NCBI GenBank assembly: GCA_963169195.1 | Contig: CAUJDN010000041.1 | Location: 1-64,000, forward strand | From: Acidobacteriota bacterium | GTDB lineage: Bacteria > Acidobacteriota > Vicinamibacteria > Vicinamibacterales > UBA2999 | Reading direction: 5' to 3' | DNA: 64,000 bases | In this document: positions 34,019-42,495 of the stretch, one piece after another | How the letters are laid out: every line of letters begins with the position of its first letter | Numbering within the stretch: position 1 is the first letter of the stretch | The notes under the pieces: generated by a model | Databases searched by the model: none | What the model was told of the DNA's origin: nothing | Seen by the model: only the letters and a program-made list of their open reading frames with translations | Made by a program: the position numbers and the translations under genes

Positions 34019-35476
34019 ATGCCCTACCGCCTCCTTGCGGACGCCACCGTTCTTCTCCACATGGCGTTCGTCGCCTTCGTGGTCCTCGGGGGGCTGCTCG
34101 TCTTCAGGTGGCCGAAGCTGGCCTGGATACACCTGCCGGCAGCGGCCTGGGGCGCGTGGGTGGAGTGTGCCGGTATCGTCTGCCCGCTCACACCCCTCGA
34201 GAACTGGTTCCGCGCGCGGGGTGGACAGGCCGCCTACACGACCGACTTCATCGAGCACTACCTGATGCCGGTGCTCTATCCCGCCACCCTCTCGCGCGAG
34301 CTGCAGTGGGCGCTCGGTGGCATCGTCCTCCTCGTCAACGCGGGCGTGTACTTCGTCCTGCTCCGGCGGCGCGCGCGGGGGTTGGCCACGCCGGCGGGCC
34401 GCGCGGCGAATGGCGACGGCGATCCTGGCACCGTGGCGCGGCGGCGCAAGAGGGGGCACAATCCGCTCATGAGGGCCATGCTCCTCGACAGCCCTGGCCG
34501 CCCCCTTCGGTTGGCTGATATCCCCCGGCCGACGCCCGGCGCCGGCGAGCTGCTGCTGCAGGTGAAGGCCTGCGCGGTCTGCCGCACCGATCTTCACGTC
34601 GTGGACGGCGAGCTCCCCGACCCGCCGTTGCCGCTCATTCCCGGCCACGAAATCGTCGGGGTCGTCGTCGAGGCGGGCCCGGACGCCACGCGCTTCGCGC
34701 CCGGCACGCGCGTAGGCGTGCCGTGGCTCGGGTGGACCTGCGGCACGTGCCGCCTCTGCCTGGCGGGGGCCGAGAACCTCTGCGCCGCGGCCCGCTTCAC
34801 CGGCTACACGCGCAACGGCGGCTACGCCGAGTACACGGTGGCGGACCAGCGCTACTGCTTCGCACTGCCCGACTCCTACGACGATGAGCACGCGGCGCCG
34901 CTGCTGTGCGCGGGGCTGATCGGTCATCGCGCGTACCGGATGGCCTCCGAGCACGCCTTCGGGGGCGGCGTGGCGCGGCTCGGCCTCTACGGCTTCGGCG
35001 CGGCGGCGCACCTGCTGGCGCAGGTGGCGGCGAGCGAGGGCCGGAGCGTGTATGCCTTCACGCGCCCGGACGACACGCCGGCGCAGGCACACGCCCGAGG
35101 GCTGGGCGCGGTGTGGGCGGGTGGATCCGATCACGCGCCGCCGGAACCGCTGGACGCGGCCATCCTCTTCGCGCCCGTCGGCGCGCTCGTGCCCGCGGCG
35201 CTCCGCGTCGTCCGGCCGGGCGGCGTCGTGGTGTGTGCGGGCATCCACATGAGCGACATCCCGGCCTTCCCCTATTCGCTGCTGTGGCAGGAGCGCGTGG
35301 TGCGATCGGTGGCGAACCTCACGCGCGAGGACGGCGAGGCGTTTCTCGAGCACGCGGCGCGCACGCCCCTGCGCGTGGACGTGGTGCCCTATCGCCTGGA
35401 GGACGCGAACGCGGCCCTGGACGACCTGCGCGAGGGTCGTGTGCAGGGTGCGGCGGTGCTGGTGCCGCAACCGTGA
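34019..35476 (+). CDS. DUF2784 membrane protein read in frame into a zinc alcohol dehydrogenase
   Basis: One open frame of 485 codons contains two proteins that are normally separate. Residues ~1-120 are DUF2784: MPYRLLADATVLLHMAFVAFVV, WPKLAWIHLPAAAWGAWVE and CPLTPLENWFR, with four membrane helices. A ~30-residue basic linker (RRRARGLATPAGRAANG...ARRRKRGHN) leads without a stop into the alcohol dehydrogenase from residue 151. Either a stop codon was lost and a membrane-tethered dehydrogenase is made, or the second gene is translated from its own start at 34469. The neighbouring truncated gene suggests a rearranged locus, so an accidental fusion is likely. Confidence 0.7.
   Translation: MPYRLLADATVLLHMAFVAFVVLGGLLVFRWPKLAWIHLPAAAWGAWVECAGIVCPLTPLENWFRARGGQAAYTTDFIEHYLMPVLYPATLSRELQWALGGIVLLVNAGVYFVLLRRRARGLATPAGRAANGDGDPGTVARRRKRGHNPLMRAMLLDSPGRPLRLADIPRPTPGAGELLLQVKACAVCRTDLHVVDGELPDPPLPLIPGHEIVGVVVEAGPDATRFAPGTRVGVPWLGWTCGTCRLCLAGAENLCAAARFTGYTRNGGYAEYTVADQRYCFALPDSYDDEHAAPLLCAGLIGHRAYRMASEHAFGGGVARLGLYGFGAAAHLLAQVAASEGRSVYAFTRPDDTPAQAHARGLGAVWAGGSDHAPPEPLDAAILFAPVGALVPAALRVVRPGGVVVCAGIHMSDIPAFPYSLLWQERVVRSVANLTREDGEAFLEHAARTPLRVDVVPYRLEDANAALDDLREGRVQGAAVLVPQP
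34457..34462 (+). promoter_or_regulatory. -10-like CACAAT before the internal ADH start
   Basis: CACAAT ends 6 nt before ATG 34469, the same arrangement as at 28079-28091. It supports separate, leaderless expression of the alcohol dehydrogenase. Confidence 0.4.
34469..35476 (+). CDS. Zinc-dependent alcohol dehydrogenase, probable independent product
   Basis: 335 residues from the internal ATG 34469, the normal length for AdhA/AdhT-type enzymes. Catalytic zinc ligands are CAVCRTDLH (~34-42, Cys and the following residues) and GHEIVGVV (~59), and structural zinc comes from CGTCRLCLAGAENLC (~92-106). The Rossmann segment is GLYGFGAAAHLLAQ (~170), somewhat different from the usual GIGGLGH. It should oxidise primary alcohols or reduce aldehydes with NAD(P). 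It lies in the same frame as DUF2784, but the conserved start context and the CACAAT hexamer argue for a separate gene. Confidence 0.8.
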   Translation: MRAMLLDSPGRPLRLADIPRPTPGAGELLLQVKACAVCRTDLHVVDGELPDPPLPLIPGHEIVGVVVEAGPDATRFAPGTRVGVPWLGWTCGTCRLCLAGAENLCAAARFTGYTRNGGYAEYTVADQRYCFALPDSYDDEHAAPLLCAGLIGHRAYRMASEHAFGGGVARLGLYGFGAAAHLLAQVAASEGRSVYAFTRPDDTPAQAHARGLGAVWAGGSDHAPPEPLDAAILFAPVGALVPAALRVVRPGGVVVCAGIHMSDIPAFPYSLLWQERVVRSVANLTREDGEAFLEHAARTPLRVDVVPYRLEDANAALDDLREGRVQGAAVLVPQP

Positions 35477-35588
35477 ACGGGCCCCTCGCCGCGTTTCCTG
35501 GCGCCGCCCGCCGCCCGGCGTGCCCGTCGCCGCCACCCCCGGGCCTTCGAGCGGCGGTCTTCGAGGATCGCGTCCATGGGAGGAAGCC

Positions 35589-36125
35589 ATGAAGCCACAG
35601 ATTGCGGGACTCCTGCTCGTCATGGCGTTCGCGGCGCCGGCGGTGGCCGGACAGGGAGCGCCGGGCCCGCCCCCCGGGCGCGAGCAGATCGTCTCCGCGG
35701 CGCGCACGATCATCGGCCAGGCGCGCTACGCCACGTTCGTGACGCTCGACGCCGGCGGACATCCGCAGGCTCGCGTTGTCGATCCCTTCTCCCCCGAAGA
35801 CGATCTCGCCATCTGGATCGCCACGAAGGCGCAGTCCCGGAAGGTCGGCCAGGTGACCGCCAGCCCGAAGGTCACGCTGCTGTACTTCGATCGGACGAGC
35901 CAGAGCTACGTGACCGTGATCGGGACCGCGACCCTCGTGCGCGATCCGGCTGAGAAGGCGAAACGGTGGAAGGAGGAGTGGGCGGCCTTCTACCGGGACC
36001 GCAACACGGACGACGACTACGTGCTCATCCGCATTGTCCCGGTGCGGCTCGAAGTGGTGAGCGAAGCGCTGGGCATGCGGAACGATCCGGACACGTGGCG
36101 GCCGGTGATCCTGGAGCTGAAGTAG
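35589..36125 (+). CDS. Exported pyridoxamine 5'-phosphate oxidase-like (split-barrel flavin-binding) protein
   Basis: 178 residues. GGGAGGAAGCC precedes ATG 35589, so this start is preferred to upstream in-frame codons. The signal peptide is MKPQIAGLLLVMAFAAPAVAG. The mature protein has the general-stress-protein type of split barrel: RYATFVTLDAGGHPQARVV, IWIATKAQSRKVGQV, KVTLLYFDRTSQSYVTV and IGTATLVRDP. Such proteins usually bind FMN or F420 and are cytoplasmic; an exported one is less common. Enzyme activity cannot be assigned. Confidence 0.88.
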   Translation: MKPQIAGLLLVMAFAAPAVAGQGAPGPPPGREQIVSAARTIIGQARYATFVTLDAGGHPQARVVDPFSPEDDLAIWIATKAQSRKVGQVTASPKVTLLYFDRTSQSYVTVIGTATLVRDPAEKAKRWKEEWAAFYRDRNTDDDYVLIRIVPVRLEVVSEALGMRNDPDTWRPVILELK

Positions 36126-36195
36126 CAGACGCCGTGGAGGCGGGCCGGGTCGATTGGTCCGTCATCGATGCCCGCGCGGGCGACGGTCCGGCGAC

Positions 36196-36426
36196 TCACC
36201 TGGGGTCCAGGACGTCACCGGCTGCCGATCTCGAGGGCTTCGATCTGGAGCGCCTGGCGCCGACGATGGCGCCGATCGGGCCGAACACGAAGACCGCGGT
36301 CATGGCCGCCTCCAGGGCGCGGTCGTGGGTGTTGGACGACACGAGCGAGACCGCCGCATAGCCAAACACGGCGAAGGCCGCAGAGCCTGCCGCCGCCGCG
36401 AGGAGTGTGATGACGAGACGTTTCAT
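36196..36426 (-). CDS. Small membrane protein, hypothetical
   Basis: 76 residues with two hydrophobic helices (LVITLLAAAAGSAAFAVFGYAAVSLV and AAMTAVFVFGPIGAIVGA, quoted by their cores) and a basic C-terminal tail RRSRSKPSRS. No family is recognised. Codon use looks like the neighbours, and the ATG-initiated frame is clean, so I keep it as a gene. It faces the PNPOx-like gene convergently. Confidence 0.55.
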   Translation of the reverse strand: MKRLVITLLAAAAGSAAFAVFGYAAVSLVSSNTHDRALEAAMTAVFVFGPIGAIVGARRSRSKPSRSAAGDVLDPR

Positions 36427-36558
36427 GATCGCGCGACTTCATCATCCCGCGGGCCGCTGCTGGCCGCAAGCGAAGGGTGGTCCTCGGCGGACCCTCACTG
36501 TCACAGCCGCTGAGTCGCGTGAATGGGAGGGCAGACAGGTTCCAGAGTGCCCTGTCGC

Positions 36559-36927
36559 TCACCCTGGCCGTGCGCTCCGGTTGCGGGACGCGAGCCAGAA
36601 CCAGATCTGAATCGCGGTGTAGAACACCGCGGCCCACGCGGTCATGGGCGCGCCGATCTTCAGGTGCAGGACGATCGCGCCGAGTGTGGTGGCCGTCAGC
36701 GCAACGGCAGCCAGCGACGCGAGCGGCCTCACGAATACTGCCCAGGCACAGGCGAACTGAAGGGCGCTCGTGACATAGACCAGTTCCGGAGGAATCGCGA
36801 AGCGTTGCGAGAGCATCTGTTGCCCGTACTCGAGGAACGCCGTATACGGGGCGCCGAGCCCGTACGAGACGGCGAGGAACCAGCGTGCAACGCTGACCCG
36901 GCGATCGCGCGGTGTGTTCTCGCTCAT
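36559..36927 (-). CDS. DoxX-like membrane protein
   Basis: 122 residues with four transmembrane helices. The N-terminal ARWFLAVSYGLGAPYTAF, the central YVTSALQFACAWAVFVRPLASLAAVALTATTLGAIVLHL (in parts) and AWAAVFYTAIQIWFWLASR match the DoxX/DoxX-like layout. Members are quinone- or sulfur-metabolism accessory subunits or have unknown roles. The neighbour downstream of a short gap is a flavodoxin-fold quinone reductase-like gene, a pairing that may be meaningful but is not proven. Confidence 0.8.
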   Translation of the reverse strand: MSENTPRDRRVSVARWFLAVSYGLGAPYTAFLEYGQQMLSQRFAIPPELVYVTSALQFACAWAVFVRPLASLAAVALTATTLGAIVLHLKIGAPMTAWAAVFYTAIQIWFWLASRNRSARPG

Positions 36928-37044
36928 GGCGCTCCCTCCACGACGTGTCCGCGACAGGCGATGGGCTTCAGCGGGACATCATGATCACGGCGCGACCGGC
37001 CGGGCCGGCGCCGAGCCATAAGGCCAGCACCGCTTTCGGTCGCC

Positions 37045-37713
37045 CTAATATTGCCCCACGTCCATCGGCGCCTCCTCGACGATAGTCGCCAGTCGTCTCC
37101 TGAACCGCTCCAACTCCGACCGTCTCTGCTCGTCGTTCATGCGCACCGGGCCATTGACGGTGTGCGGAGCCAGCACGTCGAAGCCGACGAACTGGAGCAT
37201 CCCTCGATGAATCGGCCTCAGGATGCCGTGGAGGTCGCCATTGGATCCTCCTTTGACGTAGGCGCTGGCAGGACCTCCCGTCGTCAGGGACAACATCGCG
37301 CGCTTTCCCCTGAGCGCCCCCCGGTCGTACACCCGGCCGCCGCCGTAGATGCGCCCCATGGCGAAGACACGATCCACCCAGCCCTTGAGGACGGCTGGAA
37401 CGCCGAACCACCAGAGAGGGAACTGCCAGATCATCAGGTCGCACGCCTCGAGCTTGGCCATTTCCGCCGCGAGATCGCCGGAAAAACCGCTCACCTCGGT
37501 GGCATGCCGTTCCTCAATCTGCGGCCTCAGGTAATGCGGGTCCTTGACGCTTCGGAAATTCGCCCGGCTGGACACCGGGTCGAACGCCATCGCGTGGAGA
37601 TCCGAGGTCATGACCTCCCAACCGTGGCCGATCAGGGCCTGCTGCGCCGTGATGAACATGGCATGGTTGAAGCTCTTCGGTTCCGGGTGCCAATAGACGA
37701 TGAACGCCTTCAC
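37045..37713 (-). CDS. NAD(P)H oxidoreductase, flavodoxin-like fold (NQO/MdaB-like)
   Basis: 222 residues. GTG 37713 is preceded by GGAGG at 7 nt, a good start. The sequence begins KAFIVYWHPEPKSFNHAMF, the FMN/FAD-phosphate loop of the NQO1/MdaB family, followed by EVMTSDLHAMAFDPV (~33), DLMIWQFPLWWFGVPAVLKGW (~90, in parts; the FPLWW motif) and LSLTTGGPASAY (~140). It should reduce quinones with NAD(P)H in a two-electron step. It lies in a minus-strand group with the DoxX-like gene and a decayed membrane protein gene. Confidence 0.92.
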   Translation of the reverse strand: MKAFIVYWHPEPKSFNHAMFITAQQALIGHGWEVMTSDLHAMAFDPVSSRANFRSVKDPHYLRPQIEERHATEVSGFSGDLAAEMAKLEACDLMIWQFPLWWFGVPAVLKGWVDRVFAMGRIYGGGRVYDRGALRGKRAMLSLTTGGPASAYVKGGSNGDLHGILRPIHRGMLQFVGFDVLAPHTVNGPVRMNDEQRRSELERFRRRLATIVEEAPMDVGQY

Positions 37714-37761
37714 GACATGCCTCCGTGCCCAGTGTCTCGAATGTGTTGAGCACCCCCGCTT

Positions 37762-38080
37762 CTACTCGCTCGCGGGCGGGTCACGTGCGCGTTCGCGCGC
37801 CGCCTGCGCCCGTGACTTGATCGCGGTCCTGCCAATGGCGTGTCCATCGGGCCAGGTGAGGCCGGCGGCGACGGCCCGCTCCTCGAGCGCGGAGTTATCG
37901 TTGACGCGCTCATGGGCCCAGAGCCGCCACTTCGGAACCGCGAACGACCATCAGAGCCAGGCGAGGACGAAGCTGCCAAGGAAGACCGGCAGCCCGACCC
38001 AGCTGAACTGGCGAGAGACGACGCGCCACTCAACCGAGGCGGCGAAGGCGGCGAGTGGTCCACGAGACGGTGCCTTTCAT
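37762..38080 (-). pseudogene. Decayed small membrane protein gene (frameshift and in-frame TGA)
   Basis: Reading the minus strand in one frame gives LAAFAASVEWRVVSRQFSWV, then GLPVFLGSFVLAWL, an in-frame TGA at 37953-37951, then WSFAVPKWRLWAHERVNDN and GLTWPDGHAIGRTAIKSRA up to a TAG at 37764-37762. The text on both sides of the TGA reads like one continuous protein (membrane helix, then W..FAVPKWRLWA). The only ATG (38080, MKGTVSWTT) is in a different frame, which points to an additional frameshift near 38050. No family name is given; it resembles short conserved hypothetical membrane proteins. Confidence 0.55.
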
Positions 38081-38235
38081 GATGCCTCACGACCGCGGTG
38101 CAGCGGCAGCCCTATCATCGCACCGGCCTTGTGGCAGGCGACTCGGCGTCCGGTCGGGTTGGCCCGGCGCCAACCTGTGTCACAATCCACGCGGCCGGCC
38201 CGACGCCGGCCCACACATCCTCGCCTGGAGCCCGC

Positions 38236-40473
38236 ATGAAGAAGCTCGTCGCCCTCCTGTCCCTCGTGCTCATCGTCTCGTGCTCGTCGCAGCCCGCGGC
38301 GCCTCCCGAGGACCCGCGCGTCGCGGCCTGGCGCGAGCGCGCCCAGGGCATCACCATCATCCGCGACGACTGGGGCGTGCCCCACATCTACGGCAGGACC
38401 GACGCCGACGTCGTGTTCGGCCTCATGTACGCGCAGGCCGAAGACGACTTCAACCGCGTCGAGACCAACTTCATCAACAGCCAGGGCCGGCTGGCCGAGG
38501 CCGAGGGCGAAGCCGAGATCTGGCGCGACCTGCGCATGAAGCTCTTCATCGACCCGGACGAGATGAAGGCCATGTACAAGGAGAGCCCGGACTGGCTGAA
38601 GAAGCTGATGGACGCGTGGGCCGACGGCCTGAACTTCTACCTGCACACGCACCCCGAGGTGACGCCGCGCGTGATCAAGGAGTTCGAGCCGTGGATGGCG
38701 CTCACCTTCAGCGAGGGCAGCATCGGCGGCGACATCGAGAGCGTGTCGCTCTCGCAGCTCGAGGCGTTCTATGGAGGAGCGGCGGCGGAGAAGGTGGCGG
38801 ACGCCGGGGCTGAGGTTCCGGAGGTCCGCGCTCAGCGGGCAGAGGTCGCCTCCGGCCTCGAGTACCCCGAAGAGCCCACCGGCTCCAACGGCTTCGCCGT
38901 CGCGCCCGCCAACTCGGCCAGCGGCAAGGCGCTGCTCTTCATCAACCCGCACACGTCGTTCTTCTTCCGCGAGGAAGCCCAGATGGTGAGCGAGGAGGGC
39001 CTCAACGCCTACGGCGCGCTCACCTGGGGGCAGTTCTTCATCTACCAGGGCTTCAACGACCGCGCCGGCTGGATGCACACCTCCAGCGGCGTGGACAACA
39101 TCGACGAGTTCCTCGAGACCGTCGTGAAGAAGGACACCGGCGTCTCCTACCGCTACGGCAACGAGGAACGGCCGATGACGATGAAGAAGGTGACGGTGCC
39201 GTACAAGACGGCCACGGGCATGGCCCAGCGCGAGTTCACCGTCTACCGCACGCACCACGGCCCCATCGTCCGCGAGGTGGACGGGAAATGGGTGGCCGTG
39301 CGCCTGATGGAGGAACCGGTGAAGGCGCTCACCCAGTCCTACACGCGGACGAAGGCGAGGAGCCTGAAGGAGTACCGCGAGGTGATGGACCTGCACACCA
39401 ACTCGTCCAACAACACGGTGTACGCCGACGCGGACGGCACCATCGCCTACTTCCACTCGAACTTCGTGCCGAAGCGGGATCCGAAGCTGGACTGGTCGAA
39501 GCCCGTGGACGGCAGCAATCCTGCCACGGACTGGCAGGGCATACACACCTTCGACGAGAGCCCGAACGTGATCAACCCGCCGGGTGGGTGGATCCAGAAC
39601 ACCAACAACTGGCCGTACTCGGCCGCCGGCCCCGACAGCCCGAAGCAACGGGACTTCGCGCCCTACTTCGATCGGGCGGGCGAGAACCCGCGCGGCGTGC
39701 ACGCCGTGCGCGTGTTCCAGGGGAAGAAGGGCTTCACGCTCGACACGCTCCGCGACGCCGCATTCAGCAGCCTGCAGCCGGAGTTCGAGAACCTCATCCC
39801 CGGACTGGTGCGGGCGTACGACCAGCTGCCGGCGTCGAACCCCATGAAGGCGTCGCTCGAGGCGCAGGTGGACCTGCTGCGCAGGTGGGATTACCGCTGG
39901 GGCGTGGATTCGGTGGCCAACACCGTGGCCACCTTCTGGGGCGACCAGCTGTGGCAGCGATCCGCGCCGGAGGCCCGGAAGGCGGGCCTGTCCGTCTACG
40001 AGTTCCTGCGGACGAGGACGACCCCCACCGCGCGCCTCGAGGCGCTCGTCGCGGCGACGGAGAAGCTGACGGCCGACTTCGGCAAGTGGGAGACGCCGTG
40101 GGGCGAGGTGAATCGCTTCCAGCGCCTCACCGCCGACATCGTCCAGACGTTCGACGACAACGCGCCCAGCACGCCGGTCGGGTTCACCTCTGCGCGCTAT
40201 GGATCGCTGGCCTCGTTCGGCGCCCGCGCCTATCCCGGCACGAAGCGGTGGTACGGCACCAGCGGCAACAGCTTCGTGGCCGCGGTGGAGTTCGGCGATC
40301 GCGTGCGCGCCAAGGCGGTCACCGCCGGCGGGCTCAACTCCGTCCCGGGCTCGAAGCACTTCAACGACCAGGCCGAGCGGTACGCCACCGGCAACCTGCG
40401 CGACGTGTACTTCTATCGCGAGGACCTGAAGGGGCACACGGAGCGAGAGTACAGGCCGGGGAGCGAGAAGTAG
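38236..40473 (+). CDS. Penicillin acylase family N-terminal nucleophile hydrolase, lipoprotein
   Basis: 745 residues. The lipobox LVLIVSC (Cys16) marks an exported lipoprotein. An alpha-chain region (IIRDDWGVPHIYGRTDADVVFGLMYAQAEDD, ~40-70, in part) and a spacer precede the beta-chain nucleophile: Ser217 in TGSNGFAVAP, the autocatalytic cleavage site of Ntn acylases. Later conserved parts are TRTHHGPIV-like YRTHHGPIV, LHTNSSNNTVYADADG and WIQNTNNWPYSA. It should cleave amide bonds of acylated amino acids, acyl-homoserine lactones or beta-lactam side chains; the substrate cannot be told. It fits the many deacylase genes in the window. No Shine-Dalgarno is obvious before ATG 38236. Confidence 0.93.
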   Translation: MKKLVALLSLVLIVSCSSQPAAPPEDPRVAAWRERAQGITIIRDDWGVPHIYGRTDADVVFGLMYAQAEDDFNRVETNFINSQGRLAEAEGEAEIWRDLRMKLFIDPDEMKAMYKESPDWLKKLMDAWADGLNFYLHTHPEVTPRVIKEFEPWMALTFSEGSIGGDIESVSLSQLEAFYGGAAAEKVADAGAEVPEVRAQRAEVASGLEYPEEPTGSNGFAVAPANSASGKALLFINPHTSFFFREEAQMVSEEGLNAYGALTWGQFFIYQGFNDRAGWMHTSSGVDNIDEFLETVVKKDTGVSYRYGNEERPMTMKKVTVPYKTATGMAQREFTVYRTHHGPIVREVDGKWVAVRLMEEPVKALTQSYTRTKARSLKEYREVMDLHTNSSNNTVYADADGTIAYFHSNFVPKRDPKLDWSKPVDGSNPATDWQGIHTFDESPNVINPPGGWIQNTNNWPYSAAGPDSPKQRDFAPYFDRAGENPRGVHAVRVFQGKKGFTLDTLRDAAFSSLQPEFENLIPGLVRAYDQLPASNPMKASLEAQVDLLRRWDYRWGVDSVANTVATFWGDQLWQRSAPEARKAGLSVYEFLRTRTTPTARLEALVAATEKLTADFGKWETPWGEVNRFQRLTADIVQTFDDNAPSTPVGFTSARYGSLASFGARAYPGTKRWYGTSGNSFVAAVEFGDRVRAKAVTAGGLNSVPGSKHFNDQAERYATGNLRDVYFYREDLKGHTEREYRPGSEK

Positions 40474-40602
40474 GGGCTTGGGACCTGGCGCTTGCGGCGG
40501 CGCGGCGCAGGCTGGTGCGGCGCTTCCTGACGGTGGACGCGACCAGGCGCGGGTGCGCCATCGCGCTGCCGGCGCTGCTGCTCGACCTGTAGCGCGCCCG
40601 CT

Positions 40603-40623
40603 GATCCGCCGTGGCGCCGGATC
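40603..40623. terminator. Possible stem-loop between convergent genes
   Basis: GATCCG (40603-40608) pairs with CGGATC (40618-40623). It lies between the convergent penicillin acylase and PLP enzyme genes. There is no T-run, so any termination would be weak or factor-dependent. Confidence 0.3.
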
Positions 40624-40635
40624 ACGATGTCGTTG

Positions 40636-41889
40636 TCACTGCCGGCCGCCTGCCGGCTGTCCGGCACGGATGCCGAGGCCCACGATCGCGAGCGCGTCCT
40701 CGAGTTGGCGCCAGCGCTGCTCGAGACTTCCCGTGTAGCCGACCGAGATCCGCACGAGGCCAGGCGGGATTCGCGCGGCGCGCAACTCCTCGTCCGACAT
40801 CTCGCTCGAGGTCGTGCTCGCCGGGCTCGTCATCAGCGTCTCGAAGTACCCGAGGCTCACCGCCATGAAGCCGAAGCGGTCGCGATTCTGAAGGACCTCC
40901 ATGAGCTCCGACGCCTTCTGCGACGAGCCGACATCGACCGAGAACACCCCGCCGTACCCGTACTGCTCGTGGCCGAGCCGCCGGAGCAGCTCGTGGTCCG
41001 GGTGGCCGGGCAGGCCCGGGTAGATCACCGTGAGCCCCCGGTCGCGAAGCCGGCTGGCGAACACGAGCGCGCGGCGGCCGTGCTCGGCCATGCGGAGGCC
41101 AAGATGAGGGAGGCGGAGGCTGATCTCGTTGGCCACCCGCGGATCCATCGTCGGCCCGAGCAGCATCAGGGCCCCTTTGTGGAGGTCCATCAGGCTCAGC
41201 ACGAACTCGGTCGAGCCGCAGACCGCGCCCGCGATGGCGTCGGAGGCGCCGTTGACGAACTTCGTCAGGCTGTGCACGACGACGTCGGCCCCGAGGCGAA
41301 TCGGCGAGACGATGAGCGGGCAGAAGGTGTTGTCGACGACGAGCCGGGCCCCTCGGGCGTGCGCCATCGCGGCCAGGCGCGGGATGTCCGCCACGCGCAG
41401 CATGGGATTCGACATCGTTTCGACGTAGAGCACACGCGTCCGCTCGTTGAGCGCCGCCTCGACGGCCACAGGATCCGAGGTGTCCACGAACGTGACGTCG
41501 ATCCCGGATTTCGCCGGCAGGAACTCCTTGAGGAGCGCGAAGGTGCCTCCGTAGATCGTGTCACTCGCCACGATGCGATCCCCGCAGTCGCAGAGCTGGA
41601 GCAGCACGGCCGAGATCGCGCTCATGCCGCTCGCCGTGCAGTAGGCCGCCTCGGCGCCCTCGAGCGCCGCGAGCTGGCGACCCAGCGCATGGACCGTCGG
41701 GTTGAAGTGCCGTCCGTACAGGTAGCAGCCCCCCTCGGGTCCGTGCGTCCCCTGGAAGATGGCCGGGAGTGTCGATGCGCGCATCACCGTGAAGGTGGTG
41801 CTCGTCTCAATCGACATGTTGACGCCGCCGTATTCGCCGAACTCGTGACGCATGGCGGCGAGGGACTCGATCGGGTCGTCGTCGCGCAT
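40636..41889 (-). CDS. Cys/Met metabolism PLP-dependent enzyme, methionine gamma-lyase-like
   Basis: 417 residues from ATG 41889, which has GGAGGG upstream. Fold-type I motifs: YLYGRHFNPTVHALGRQLAALEGAE (~50-75, the Y.R..NPT motif), CTASGMSAISAV (~85), VDNTFCPLIVSPIRLGADVVVHSLTKFVNG with the PLP Lys in SLTKF (~200), and the C-terminal LVRISVGYTGSLEQRW. It should eliminate thiol from methionine, cysteine or a related amino acid to give a 2-oxoacid and ammonia. An in-frame ATG at 41976 would overlap the divergent Lrp gene and is rejected. The Lrp regulator next door is its likely regulator. Confidence 0.92.
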   Translation of the reverse strand: MRDDDPIESLAAMRHEFGEYGGVNMSIETSTTFTVMRASTLPAIFQGTHGPEGGCYLYGRHFNPTVHALGRQLAALEGAEAAYCTASGMSAISAVLLQLCDCGDRIVASDTIYGGTFALLKEFLPAKSGIDVTFVDTSDPVAVEAALNERTRVLYVETMSNPMLRVADIPRLAAMAHARGARLVVDNTFCPLIVSPIRLGADVVVHSLTKFVNGASDAIAGAVCGSTEFVLSLMDLHKGALMLLGPTMDPRVANEISLRLPHLGLRMAEHGRRALVFASRLRDRGLTVIYPGLPGHPDHELLRRLGHEQYGYGGVFSVDVGSSQKASELMEVLQNRDRFGFMAVSLGYFETLMTSPASTTSSEMSDEELRAARIPPGLVRISVGYTGSLEQRWRQLEDALAIVGLGIRAGQPAGGRQ

Positions 41890-41937
41890 CGGTTCGCCCT
41901 CCGCCTGCCACAATAGATCCCGCAGGAGATCTTGAGA

Positions 41938-41970
41938 ATCGAATAGACTGCGGCTATTGTTCAATTCGAT
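41938..41970. promoter_or_regulatory. Candidate Lrp operator in the divergent promoter
   Basis: ATCGAAT (41938-41944) and ATTCGAT (41964-41970) form a perfect 7-bp inverted repeat, 26 bp from start to start, in an unusually AT-rich stretch between the PLP enzyme and the Lrp gene. It is a reasonable binding site for the Lrp protein to control both promoters. Confidence 0.5.
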
Positions 41971-42430
41971 GGTCATGGACCGAATCGACTTCGATATTCT
42001 GAGGTCTCTGCAGAATAATGCGCGGCTCTCCAACAAGGAGCTGGCGGCGCGCGTGGGGCTCTCCCCGTCGACCTGCCTCGAGCGGGTACGCAAGCTCCGC
42101 GCGGCGGGGGTGTTCAAGGGCTTCCATGCGGAGGTGGACCCGTCGGCGCTCGGGATCGGCTTGCAGGCGCTCGTCGCCGTGCGGCTCCAGCAGCACTCCC
42201 GGAAGCTCGTCGAAGGCTTTCGGGCGCATGCGCTCACGCTGCCCGAGGTGGTCGCGGTCTACCACGTGGCGGGTGCGACGGACTTCCTGGTGCACGTCGC
42301 CGTCCGCGATGCCGACCATCTTCGGAACCTGGCCATGGATGCGTTCACGACGCGGCGCGAGGTGGCGCACATCGAGACGTCGCTGATCTTCGGCTACACG
42401 CGCTCGCCAACGCTGCCGATGCCGGCGTAG
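41969..42430 (+). CDS. Lrp/AsnC family transcriptional regulator
   Basis: 153 residues from ATG 41969 (ATG 41975, MDRIDFDIL, is the alternative). The N-terminal HTH reads DRIDFDILRSLQNNARLSNKELAARVGLSPSTCLERVRKL (~3-42, quoted only by its ends), and the RAM ligand-binding domain contains VAVRLQQHSRKLV, EVVAVYHVAGATDFLVHVAVRD (~95-115). Such proteins sense amino acids and usually regulate the gene divergent to them, here the methionine gamma-lyase-like enzyme. The likely effector is methionine or another sulfur or branched-chain amino acid. Confidence 0.93.
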   Translation: MVMDRIDFDILRSLQNNARLSNKELAARVGLSPSTCLERVRKLRAAGVFKGFHAEVDPSALGIGLQALVAVRLQQHSRKLVEGFRAHALTLPEVVAVYHVAGATDFLVHVAVRDADHLRNLAMDAFTTRREVAHIETSLIFGYTRSPTLPMPA

Positions 42431-42495
42431 TCGGCGCCGGCCTCTCCCGGCCCGATCGGGGCGGCTGGAGTACGATACCGAAGGACGCTGCCCAC

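Noticed and set aside
41890..41976. ATG 41976 as start of the methionine gamma-lyase-like gene
   Set aside because: It would overlap the Lrp start and operator; ATG 41889 has a GGAGGG ribosome binding site and gives the family length.
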